From HK-STAS-PATE-36 sp964565615 (GTDB taxonomy: Bacteria; Patescibacteriota; Saccharimonadia; Saccharimonadales; JAGQNJ01): 29,770 nt of DNA. A program made the translations under genes and the position numbers. The notes under the pieces are model-generated. The model did not search any database. It saw only the letters and a program-made list of their open reading frames with translations, and was not told where the DNA came from. Where the stretch lies: assembly GCA_964565615.1 (NCBI GenBank), contig CAZMFO010000009.1:1-29770 (forward strand), read 5' to 3'. Every line of letters starts with the position of its first letter. Position 1 is the first letter of the stretch. Shown piece by piece: positions 1 to 6,655 of this stretch.

Positions 1-70
1 TGGTTGCTATTACACTCCTAAGTATACGGGTGTTCCGTTTTAGTTTAGTGAACCAGGAGTTACTTTGCTA

Positions 71-99
71 TTGCATCGTAAAATGTTTGTGGTTATAAT
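71..99 (+). promoter_or_regulatory. Sigma70-type promoter of the pilin gene
   Basis: A -35 element TTGCAT (71-76) and a perfect -10 TATAAT (94-99) are separated by 17 bp. The predicted transcription start is near 106, giving a leader of about 60 nt that carries a strong Shine-Dalgarno (AAGGAGG, 148-154). Bases 1-70 hold no gene that I can recognise. Confidence 0.75.
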
Positions 100-164
100 G
101 GTTCGCAACTAGACAATATGTCTCGTTACACAATTTAAAATTAATAGAAGGAGGGTGGGTCCCT

Positions 165-626
165 ATGACTTCACTAAATAAAAATCAGCGCGGTTTCACA
201 ATAGTGGAACTTCTAATTGTTATTGTCGTTATCGGCATCTTGGCGGGATTAGTAATAACAACATTTAACGGCATCCAGCAAAAAGGTCGTGATACAGAGC
301 GACAAACCGATATAAAAGCTCTACACGGACAACTTGAGGCGTATTATGCTCAAAATGGTCGCTACCCAACACTTGCAAATGCTAACGATTCAGCTTTTCG
401 ATCAGCAAATATGAAGGGTCTTGATGCAGAAGCTTTGCAAGATCCAAAAGGTAGTGCATCCACACTTGTAGCAGCTGCTACCGCAAATTCATATGCTTAT
501 ACCGTTACACCAGCGAACTGCGACAACGGAACTAACGGTGATTGTACTGGTTACACCCTAACGGCTACACTAGAAGGCACAATCGATGGTCAAGGCACTT
601 ATAGCAAAACCGGCTTAAATAATTAA
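165..626 (+). CDS. Type IV pilin-like protein (class III signal peptide)
   Basis: This is a 153-residue prepilin. A short basic leader ends in G10 and is followed by FTIVELLIVIVVIG, the classic prepilin-peptidase site with Phe at +1 and Glu at +5 of the mature protein. The hydrophobic helix spans residues 11-34. The helix continues through a charged stretch (QQKGRDTERQTDIKAL) typical of pilin and pseudopilin alpha-1, then the YYAQNGRYP motif common in PilE/GspG-like pilins. Two cysteines (C119, C127) could close a small C-terminal disulfide loop. The ATG follows a strong Shine-Dalgarno at 148-154. The gene has its own promoter and terminator and lies just upstream of pilMNO. This suggests a highly expressed major pilin, but a minor pilin cannot be excluded. 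The product would be exported, processed and assembled into an extracellular fibre. Confidence 0.9.
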   Translation: MTSLNKNQRGFTIVELLIVIVVIGILAGLVITTFNGIQQKGRDTERQTDIKALHGQLEAYYAQNGRYPTLANANDSAFRSANMKGLDAEALQDPKGSASTLVAAATANSYAYTVTPANCDNGTNGDCTGYTLTATLEGTIDGQGTYSKTGLNN

Positions 627-645
627 GTCTAGTTATAAGGTAGTT

Positions 646-680
646 AAAACTCCGCTTTTATTGGGCGGAGTTTTAGTTTT
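646..680 (+). terminator. Rho-independent terminator after the pilin gene
   Basis: A perfect 10-bp inverted repeat (AAAACTCCGC at 646-655, GCGGAGTTTT at 665-674) encloses a 9-nt loop and runs into a T-rich tail. It separates the pilin transcript from the pilM operon. Confidence 0.9.
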
Positions 681-706
681 AGACCATATCATTTGGGGTG
701 ATAAGT

Positions 707-715
707 TGCTATAAT
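707..715 (+). promoter_or_regulatory. Extended -10 promoter of pilM operon
   Basis: TGCTATAAT is a perfect extended -10 with no good -35 at the expected distance. It predicts a start near 722 and a 27-nt leader with no Shine-Dalgarno before the pilM ATG at 749. A second TATAAT at 740-745 is only 3 nt from the ATG, too close to serve this start. Confidence 0.6.
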
Positions 716-748
716 TAGCTTATCAATAATGCTTAAGCCTATAATATT

Positions 749-1819
749 ATGAGTGATACAGTATATTTCTATAAAGATCGCCCCTTATTTGGAATGGACA
801 TTGGAGCAAGCCGTGTCAAGGTTATGCAACTTATGGCAAACTCAAAGGGCTACGAGGTTGGTGGTTACGGGCAAGCAAATTATGACGAATCTAGCATCAT
901 CGATGGTGTCATTAAAGATTATGATGCCGTTGCTGGTAGCATTAAACAGATGTTTACCTCGACACTAACAGGATCAATCACCACCAATCGTGTTGTTATG
1001 TCGGTTCCTGCAGCATATACCTTCTCGAGAATTATTAATTTACCCAAAGACATCAACACTAAAGAAATTCCCGACGCTGTCAGCACAGAGATCCAACAAT
1101 ATCTTCCATCGTCAATAACCGATCTCTATCTTGACTATTCAATTCTAGGACAACAAGAAAACCAACACCGAATACTAACTGTTGCCTCCCAACGCACACT
1201 AATCGATTCTTATATGAACTTAGCAAGAATTCTTGGTATAGAAGTAGTAGCTATGGAGCCGACAACAAGTGCTTCAAATCGACTATTTGGTTTTACTGAT
1301 CAGCATAAAGTTGCAACTGTCCTAATTGACTTTGGGGCACTTTCTACAGATGTTACTCTATATGACAGCGACCTAGTTGTTACGGGCACCATAACCGGTG
1401 GAGGCGATCATTATACAGACGCTATCAAGAAAGCCCTAGATGTCTCCAATCAAGAAGCTCTGACAATAAAAACTCGTTACGGATTAAATGTTAGCAAAAA
1501 ACAATCAGCCATAGCTCAAGCGCTTGAACCACTAACTGACGACATCATTAAAGAAGTTAAGAGAATGATCAGATACTACGAAGAACGAATCAACGATAAG
1601 AAAAAATCTATCGGGCAGGTCGTGCTACTTGGTGGTGGTGCTAATATCCCGGGATTAAGCGATCACTTTACAAATGCACTTAGATTGCCGGTACGAACTT
1701 ACAGCCCGTGGAGTACAATTTCTTTTGGTTCTCTAAAGCTACCGAAAGATGGCGAAGAGGGTATCTATATTACTTCTGCTGGTTTGGCTTTACTCAACCC
1801 CAAGGAGCCATTCGTATGA
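749..1819 (+). CDS. pilM: Type IV pilus assembly actin-like ATPase PilM
   Basis: The 356-residue protein has the actin/FtsA fold signatures of PilM. The first phosphate loop is FGMDIGASRVKV near residues 14-25. A second phosphate motif is LIDFGALSTDVTLYD near residues 192-206. An adenosine motif LLGGGANIPGL lies near residues 293-303. PilM is a cytoplasmic protein that binds the N-terminal tail of PilN and forms the inner-membrane alignment platform of the pilus with PilN and PilO. The gene overlaps pilN by an ATGA junction and heads a four-gene operon. No Shine-Dalgarno is visible before the ATG. The motor (pilB, pilT) and platform (pilC) genes are not in the window and may lie upstream. The length is normal for the family. 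Confidence 0.93.
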   Translation: MSDTVYFYKDRPLFGMDIGASRVKVMQLMANSKGYEVGGYGQANYDESSIIDGVIKDYDAVAGSIKQMFTSTLTGSITTNRVVMSVPAAYTFSRIINLPKDINTKEIPDAVSTEIQQYLPSSITDLYLDYSILGQQENQHRILTVASQRTLIDSYMNLARILGIEVVAMEPTTSASNRLFGFTDQHKVATVLIDFGALSTDVTLYDSDLVVTGTITGGGDHYTDAIKKALDVSNQEALTIKTRYGLNVSKKQSAIAQALEPLTDDIIKEVKRMIRYYEERINDKKKSIGQVVLLGGGANIPGLSDHFTNALRLPVRTYSPWSTISFGSLKLPKDGEEGIYITSAGLALLNPKEPFV

Positions 1820-2421
1820 TAAATCTGGCTCCAAACGACCACAAAGAGTCCTTGCGTTATGCCCGTCGAAATTCACTGTTAATGTCGTGGCTTGTTGGCT
1901 TAATAGCAGTGTTAATCTCTGTTCTATTAATTCAACTTTCTGGCTTTGCCTACCTTAGGTCAGAGACAAAAAACTATCAAAACGCTAATGCTAAATTAGA
2001 ACAAGAATTAAAAGATAGGGATCTTGAAGGCACCCTTAAATCTATAGATTCCATCTCTAACAACCTTAAGCTAATCGTTAAAGTCCTCTCTAAGCAGGTA
2101 ATTTTTTCGGAGTTAATCAAACAGATCGGGGCTGTTATGCCCGAAAATGCTGTGTTGTCACAAATTGAAATAAGTAAAGTAGAAGGTGGGCTAGACTTAA
2201 AGGCCAACACAAAAGACCAGAACTCTGCTACCCAAGTACAAGTTAATTTAACTGATCCAAATAACAAACTGTTTGACAAAGTTGATATAGTTTCTATTGA
2301 CTGTAATAGTAACAATCCAGACCCTAACTACCCCTGCAAAGCAACATATAGAGCACTCTTTACTAGCAATAATCCTTTCTTGTTTATGAACCAACAAAAA
2401 GCAAACGGGGCAAGCCAATGA
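1816..2421 (+). CDS. pilN: Type IV pilus assembly protein PilN
   Basis: This 201-residue bitopic membrane protein starts with MINLAPNDHKESLRYAR, a form of the conserved PilN cytoplasmic tail (INLLP...R) that docks onto PilM. One transmembrane helix follows (about residues 22-45), then a coiled coil rich in Glu, Lys and Asn, and a C-terminal ferredoxin-like region. The start is the ATG whose last bases overlap the pilM stop (ATGA); AAGGAGCC at 1802-1809 is a well placed Shine-Dalgarno. An in-frame ATG at 1708 would add residues that only overlap pilM. Two cysteines near the C-terminus (in the DCNSNNP and PCKAT segments) may form a disulfide. Translation is probably coupled to pilM upstream and to pilO downstream. 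Confidence 0.9.
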   Translation: MINLAPNDHKESLRYARRNSLLMSWLVGLIAVLISVLLIQLSGFAYLRSETKNYQNANAKLEQELKDRDLEGTLKSIDSISNNLKLIVKVLSKQVIFSELIKQIGAVMPENAVLSQIEISKVEGGLDLKANTKDQNSATQVQVNLTDPNNKLFDKVDIVSIDCNSNNPDPNYPCKATYRALFTSNNPFLFMNQQKANGASQ

Positions 2422-3074
2422 CCGTCAAGCGTACCCATATCTTAATGATTGTATTATTATCGATGACTTTTGTTGGTATTTTTGGCGCTATATTCTTAGG
2501 TAATAAACTACTTTCTACTCAATCAAATAAATTAATTGAACAAAAGATAAACAATAAGGGGCTAGAGAACCAAAAGCGAGTACTAAACAAAGCACAACAA
2601 GATATTCAAAAGTATAAAAACCTTGAGGAAATTACCCAGGCTATTGTACCTAGAGATAAAGATCAAGCCCGTGCCGTACGCGAAATAATTACTTTAGCCA
2701 CCGAGAGTAAGATATCAATTCAATCAATAACCTTTCCTTCCTCCAATCTGGGGACAAAGGTCCAACAACCAAAAGCTACCGAAAGTACAGAGGGCTCCGG
2801 TCAAGACAACAAACAAACACCAGCCACACCTCCAGCCAACCCCATCAGTCAAGCTATACCCGTTAAGGATATTGACGGTTTATACAGTCTAGAGATAAAT
2901 ATTGTTCCTGAAGGAAATGTGGATTACTATCGATTTATTGATTTTTTAGCTAAACTAGAAAAGAACCGACGCACATCCCAAGTAACTAGTATTTCAATAA
3001 TGCCAAAATCATCATCCAAGCAAAATCCTCAACTTTCATTTACGCTAACTATTAATATCTTTTTAAAGCCATGA
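2418..3074 (+). CDS. pilO: Type IV pilus assembly protein PilO
   Basis: The 218-residue protein has a single N-terminal membrane helix (about residues 8-30). A long coiled coil (about 33-85) follows, and then a low-complexity linker rich in Gln, Thr and Pro (about 112-145). The C-terminal domain has the PilO-like segment YSLEINIVPEGNVDYYRFIDFLAKLEKNRR. PilO pairs with PilN on the outer face of the membrane in the alignment complex. The ATG overlaps the pilN stop as ATGA, and its own stop overlaps the next gene in the same way. The assignment rests on gene order, topology and the C-terminal motif, because PilO sequences diverge widely. Confidence 0.85.
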   Translation: MTVKRTHILMIVLLSMTFVGIFGAIFLGNKLLSTQSNKLIEQKINNKGLENQKRVLNKAQQDIQKYKNLEEITQAIVPRDKDQARAVREIITLATESKISIQSITFPSSNLGTKVQQPKATESTEGSGQDNKQTPATPPANPISQAIPVKDIDGLYSLEINIVPEGNVDYYRFIDFLAKLEKNRRTSQVTSISIMPKSSSKQNPQLSFTLTINIFLKP

Positions 3075-3370
3075 AGTTAGATATAAGTACAATCAAGCAA
3101 AAGCTCTCATCTTGCCTGTCTTTTTTCAAGAAGTACACTACGCTATTTGTGATTTTAGTAATCTTATGGATTTTTGGATATCTAATCATTAACATTCAGT
3201 CGCTAATCAGTAAAGAACCGAGTGAGTCGGTTATAGAAGAGAAGATTAACGCCACAAAAACCGCTAAAATTGATCGGTCGGCTATAGAACAAATCAAAAA
3301 GCTCCAATCTATAAATATAGAGATTAAAACTCTGTTTGATCAAGCCAGAGACAACCCCTTCCAAGAATAG
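3071..3370 (+). CDS. Small bitopic membrane protein at the end of the pilMNO operon
   Basis: This 99-residue protein is coupled to pilO by an ATGA overlap. It has a basic N-terminus, one membrane helix (about residues 23-47), and a charged helical region on the outer side that is probably coiled coil. There are no cysteines in the exported part and no lipobox, so it is not a classical PilP lipoprotein. It does sit where pilP normally follows pilO. I do not recognise a family. Its position suggests a pilus-platform accessory that packs against PilN and PilO through its helix, but this is inference from context only. Only 8 bp separate it from the convergent gene, with no terminator visible. 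Confidence 0.75.
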   Translation: MKLDISTIKQKLSSCLSFFKKYTTLFVILVILWIFGYLIINIQSLISKEPSESVIEEKINATKTAKIDRSAIEQIKKLQSINIEIKTLFDQARDNPFQE

Positions 3371-3378
3371 TAAAAAAT

Positions 3379-3978
3379 CTAATTGCCGTATTGAGTAAGA
3401 TTGCGTTCGTGTGCACCGACGATAATTTTGGAGTGCCGGTAAGGTTCTGGAATATAAGTAAATGTGTAGTTTTGCTGTTCGCCAGCAGTTTCAATTACTA
3501 GTGTTCCATAATTAAACATATGCGGAAGAATCCCTTTTTGTGTTACTGTAACATCTTGAACATCACCAATACTTAACTGTGATATCTTACGATTAAATAG
3601 GTTGACATACAGTACTTGGGCAATTTTTTCGGTAGTAACAAAAATAACATTACTGGTGTACATTATTGCTTGTATAAACATTGCAATTACTACAAATATA
3701 ACAAAGACAAACCCGACCAACACCACCCCCTGCTGTATGTTTGATGACAAAAATCCGCTTTCGTCTAGCACCCCAGAAAACCCCACTAACCCAAATATGA
3801 CTGCAATTACTAAAGAAATCAGACAGCCCGTTAGATAGATAAAAAACAGCCCGATTGGATGCTTGCGTATCTCGCACAATAATCCCTCGTCTTTATCAAA
3901 TTCTATGAGATTGAAATATTTTATTCCGGCAGAAGAAAGTTTTTTTCTGTCTTCGGGTTTTAAGTTATTTACTTCCAT
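3379..3978 (-). CDS. Membrane-anchored bacterial PH domain protein (DUF304/YdbS-like)
   Basis: The 199-residue protein has a cytoplasmic N-terminus and two membrane helices (about residues 42-68 and 83-106). A C-terminal bacterial pleckstrin-homology domain follows (about 108-185), with the family pattern NVIFVTTEKI, then the RKISQLSIGDVQDVTV core and the GTLVIETAG strand. Members of this family are common in Gram-positives and CPR bacteria, and their role is mostly unknown. An extended -10 (TGTTATAAT, 3988-3996) lies inside the end of ruvB and ends 9 nt before the ATG, so the gene may be transcribed on its own as a near-leaderless message. It converges with the pil operon with an 8-bp gap. 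Confidence 0.8.
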   Translation of the reverse strand: MEVNNLKPEDRKKLSSAGIKYFNLIEFDKDEGLLCEIRKHPIGLFFIYLTGCLISLVIAVIFGLVGFSGVLDESGFLSSNIQQGVVLVGFVFVIFVVIAMFIQAIMYTSNVIFVTTEKIAQVLYVNLFNRKISQLSIGDVQDVTVTQKGILPHMFNYGTLVIETAGEQQNYTFTYIPEPYRHSKIIVGAHERNLTQYGN

Positions 3979-3987
3979 TTAATCTTT

Positions 3988-3996
3988 ATTATAACA
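3988..3996 (-). promoter_or_regulatory. Extended -10 of the PH-domain gene
   Basis: On the minus strand TGTTATAAT ends 9 nt before the ATG. It overlaps the last codons of ruvB. Confidence 0.5.
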
Positions 3997-5017
3997 GAGA
4001 AGGTTGAGAATCGATATTGATCTGTTTACCCAAATGCCTGTAGGCTTTTTGGGTTACTTTTCGCCCTCGAGGGGTTCGTTCTATTAAGCCAATCTGCATC
4101 AGATAAGGTTCATGAAAGTCCTCAATAGTACTCCGCTCTTCAGCAATCAGGGCAGAAATAGTATCTACCCCTACTGGGCCACCGTTGTAGCTGTCAATAA
4201 TTGCCTCTAGCATCCGCCTGTCAGCCGGATCAAGACCTAGCTCGTCCACCTCCAGTAACAACAAGGCGTCGTCACTTATTTTATTGTCAATGATGCCGTC
4301 CCCGTTAACATCGGCATAATCGCGCACTCGCTTTAGCAACCGGTTGGCAATCCTGGGGGTTAAACGAGCTCTTATTGCCAGCTTCTCGGCGGCCTCTGGC
4401 TGAATTGTAATGTTTAAAATTTTTGAAGCACGCCTAATGATTTTTGCTATCTCATCTGGTGTATAAAACTCTAGGCGATGAATCATTCCAAAGCGATCTC
4501 TTAAGGGTGCAGCCAAACTTCCGGTACGAGTTGTTGCTCCGATAATCGTAAACTTCGGTAAGTCTAGGCGCAAGCTCTTAGCACTTGGCCCTTTTCCGAG
4601 CATTATATCTAACTTAAAATCTTCCATAGCACTATAAAGAACTTCTTCAACACTACGATGCAAACGATGGATCTCATCAATAAACAACACATCACCGTCT
4701 TGTAGATTTGTCAGCAAACTAGCTAAATCTCCGGCCCTTTCTATTGCTGGACCACTAGTTATTCTTATTTGCGCACCCATCTCGTTAGCGATAACGGTTG
4801 CTAGAGTCGTCTTTCCGAGACCGGGTGGGCCATACAATAAGACATGATCAATTGGCTCGCCACGCTTTTTGGAAGCGGTAATTGCCAACTGGAGGTTTTG
4901 TTTAATTCTCTCTTGCCCGATGTAGTTTGCAAAATCTTGCGGACGCAATGTAACCTCCAGCTCTTGCTCCTCTGGAGTTTCGTTATTACTTGTATTTACT
5001 ATCCGCTCAATTGCCAT
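3989..5017 (-). CDS. ruvB: Holliday junction branch migration ATPase RuvB
   Basis: The 342-residue AAA+ motor drives branch migration of Holliday junctions with RuvA. Walker A is GPPGLGKTT (63-71) and Walker B is LFIDEIHRL (D114, E115). Sensor 1 and the RuvB signature read IGATTRTGSLAAPLRDRF, including the arginine finger region. The C-terminal winged helix carries HEPYLMQIGLIERTPRGR. The length is normal. It is the last ruv gene of a minus-strand cluster (ruvC, ruvA, yecM-like, ruvB) with a 20-bp gap upstream. No Shine-Dalgarno is seen. GATAAT at 5026-5031 ends 8 nt before the ATG and may be an internal leaderless promoter. Confidence 0.98.
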   Translation of the reverse strand: MAIERIVNTSNNETPEEQELEVTLRPQDFANYIGQERIKQNLQLAITASKKRGEPIDHVLLYGPPGLGKTTLATVIANEMGAQIRITSGPAIERAGDLASLLTNLQDGDVLFIDEIHRLHRSVEEVLYSAMEDFKLDIMLGKGPSAKSLRLDLPKFTIIGATTRTGSLAAPLRDRFGMIHRLEFYTPDEIAKIIRRASKILNITIQPEAAEKLAIRARLTPRIANRLLKRVRDYADVNGDGIIDNKISDDALLLLEVDELGLDPADRRMLEAIIDSYNGGPVGVDTISALIAEERSTIEDFHEPYLMQIGLIERTPRGRKVTQKAYRHLGKQINIDSQPSLL

Positions 5018-5037
5018 GTCAAACCATTATCTCGCGA

Positions 5038-5574
5038 CTACGATATTCTACGTAACACGCCCTCCGACCGCTCAACTGCTACTACGTCAGCAAGTGACTT
5101 ATCGTTAAATTTTATCTCTCTACCAAAATCATCAATGACTAAATTCACCCATTCGTGACCCGGATTTTTTTGTAGTGTTGCATCTGCTCCACACTGTTCA
5201 AGTACACGCAACACTTCATATAGATCAGGGAAAAAGAACTCAGTATGTTCAACAAAACCCTCTCTGGTCTCCTTGCCTGGCCTTGGTTGCATTATTTCAA
5301 TCCACTCAAAATTAAAACCACCTAGAGCAACTTTACCGCCAAGTTTCGCTGAGGCAAGCAACCTATCATCCAATGATATCTCCCAAAGACCTTCCTTTGA
5401 GACCTCATTTTCTAATGATTGACATGTCTCAAGATAATCAAGTTCGCCTGCGCACTTTATAGCAAAGTGATCCGGGTTTCGAAACCAGGACTTAGGCAAC
5501 TGAAAAGCATCTATGTACCGCTTCATCGATTCACCGTATACATCTAAATCTTTCTCTATATCCACAAGTTTCAT
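5038..5574 (-). CDS. YecM-like protein of the VOC (vicinal oxygen chelate) superfamily
   Basis: The 178-residue protein resembles E. coli YecM (PF06185). Shared features are DHFAIKC near the N-terminus (YecM has DHISLRC), the ELP-like segment EIMQPRPGKETREGFVEHTEFFFP (here residues are quoted in two parts: EIMQPRPGK, then EGFVEHTEFFFP), and a C-terminal GREIKFND followed by a V-E stretch. The His and Glu residues in these segments are the usual metal ligands of the VOC fold. The substrate of YecM is unknown. The gene lies between ruvA and ruvB, with only 1 bp to the ruvA stop, and has a strong Shine-Dalgarno (AAGGGGTGA), so it is co-translated with the ruv genes. A link to recombination is suggested only by this position. 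Confidence 0.75.
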   Translation of the reverse strand: MKLVDIEKDLDVYGESMKRYIDAFQLPKSWFRNPDHFAIKCAGELDYLETCQSLENEVSKEGLWEISLDDRLLASAKLGGKVALGGFNFEWIEIMQPRPGKETREGFVEHTEFFFPDLYEVLRVLEQCGADATLQKNPGHEWVNLVIDDFGREIKFNDKSLADVVAVERSEGVLRRIS

Positions 5575-5575
5575 A

Positions 5576-6151
5576 TCACCCCTTCAAGACCTGCTTTATT
5601 CTATCTTCGGTAGGCAAGCTGGAATCTACATTATGTAAAGCTATTTGAGCGTCAGCTTCAGAGTACCCGAGCGCTACTAAGGCCTGCATAGCCTCGTCTT
5701 GCGCCCCAGTTCCGACACGCCCTATAACTGCTTCTGCGCCTTCGCCAACTACCACCCCAACTTTATCACGAAGTTCAACAATGATTTGTTCCGCTGCTCG
5801 TTTACCTACGCCTTTTGCAGTTTGTAAAAACTTAACCTGACCATTTGCTATGTTGCTTCGTAACTCGCTATTGCTCCCCGCATTCAATACCGCCATTGCT
5901 ACCTTGGGGCCGATTCCTTTAACCCCTAACAACTGTTCAAATAACTTTTTTGATTCTAGATCGGAAAACCCATATAAGTCGTGTGAGACTTCACGAATAT
6001 GCTCGTAAATATAAAACTTCGCTGGTTTATTAAGGCCAATTCGCCCAAAATCAGAGACTGAAACAATCAACCCATAACCAACCCCCCGAACATCAAGAAC
6101 CAGAGATTCTTCTAATTTTTCACTAACTATTCCACTAAGTGTTGCTATCAT
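5576..6151 (-). CDS. ruvA: Holliday junction DNA helicase subunit RuvA
   Basis: RuvA (191 residues) binds the four-way junction as a tetramer and loads RuvB. The N-terminal OB-fold domain begins MIATLSGIVSEK. Two helix-hairpin-helix motifs follow, GVKGIGPKVAMAVL and TAKGVGKRAAEQIIVELRDK. The C-terminal RuvB-binding three-helix domain contains MQALVALGYSEADAQIAL. It begins 7 bp after the ruvC stop. GTAGG just before the ATG may act as a weak Shine-Dalgarno; a GATAAT ending 6 nt upstream is also present. Confidence 0.97.
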   Translation of the reverse strand: MIATLSGIVSEKLEESLVLDVRGVGYGLIVSVSDFGRIGLNKPAKFYIYEHIREVSHDLYGFSDLESKKLFEQLLGVKGIGPKVAMAVLNAGSNSELRSNIANGQVKFLQTAKGVGKRAAEQIIVELRDKVGVVVGEGAEAVIGRVGTGAQDEAMQALVALGYSEADAQIALHNVDSSLPTEDRIKQVLKG

Positions 6152-6158
6152 ACCTACA

Positions 6159-6629
6159 TTATCGCATACTTGTACTGCAACAGATAGCGGTTGCTAATGC
6201 ATCAGCAACATCATCTGGTTTCGGGGTTTGAGGCAATTTTAGGATTACTTTAACCATCTCTTGTATCTGTTTCTTGTCGGCCTTACCATAACCAGTTACA
6301 GCTTGCTTGACTTGCAAAGGAGTGTACTCAAACAGCCGTAAATCTTCTTGCCTTCCGAGCAACAAAACAACACCACGAGCCTGACTAACACTCATAGCGG
6401 TTGTGATATTACGAATAAAAAATAGTTTTTCAACAGCCATAACTTCTGGCTTGTGTGTTTTAATAATCTCTCTAAGATCATCGTAAATCGTGTATAGACG
6501 CTGGCTATCTTCTTGATGAGGTGGAGTTTTGATTACTCCTGCATCCACAAATGTTGTCTCTCCACCAGTGGCATCAATTATCCCAAAGCCAACTATACCC
6601 GTACCAGGATCAATACCAATAATTCGCAT
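6159..6629 (-). CDS. ruvC: Crossover junction endodeoxyribonuclease RuvC
   Basis: RuvC (156 residues) is the metal-dependent resolvase of Holliday junctions. The acidic active site is complete: D7 in IGIDPGTG, E67 in MAVEKLFF, and the D139/D140/D143 cluster in KPDDVADALA. It opens the ruvC-ruvA-yecM-ruvB cluster. TATAAT (6637-6642) ends 7 nt before the ATG and there is no Shine-Dalgarno, so a leaderless transcript is likely. The upstream lamin-tail gene ends 26 bp before. Confidence 0.97.
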   Translation of the reverse strand: MRIIGIDPGTGIVGFGIIDATGGETTFVDAGVIKTPPHQEDSQRLYTIYDDLREIIKTHKPEVMAVEKLFFIRNITTAMSVSQARGVVLLLGRQEDLRLFEYTPLQVKQAVTGYGKADKKQIQEMVKVILKLPQTPKPDDVADALATAICCSTSMR

Positions 6630-6636
6630 ATCTCTA

Positions 6637-6642
6637 ATTATA
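6637..6642 (-). promoter_or_regulatory. -10 element of the ruv cluster (leaderless)
   Basis: A perfect TATAAT on the minus strand ends 7 nt before the ruvC ATG, so the start of transcription should fall at or next to the A of the start codon. Confidence 0.55.
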
Positions 6643-6655
6643 CTGGCAATTAAAA

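Noticed and set aside
740..745. A second TATAAT just before pilM
   Set aside because: It ends 3 nt before the ATG, so transcription would start inside the first codons, and the next in-frame ATG lies inside the actin-like motif.
3602..3838. Plus-strand open frame inside the PH-domain gene
   Set aside because: Low-complexity Thr/Asn/Pro product antisense to a membrane protein; no start signals.
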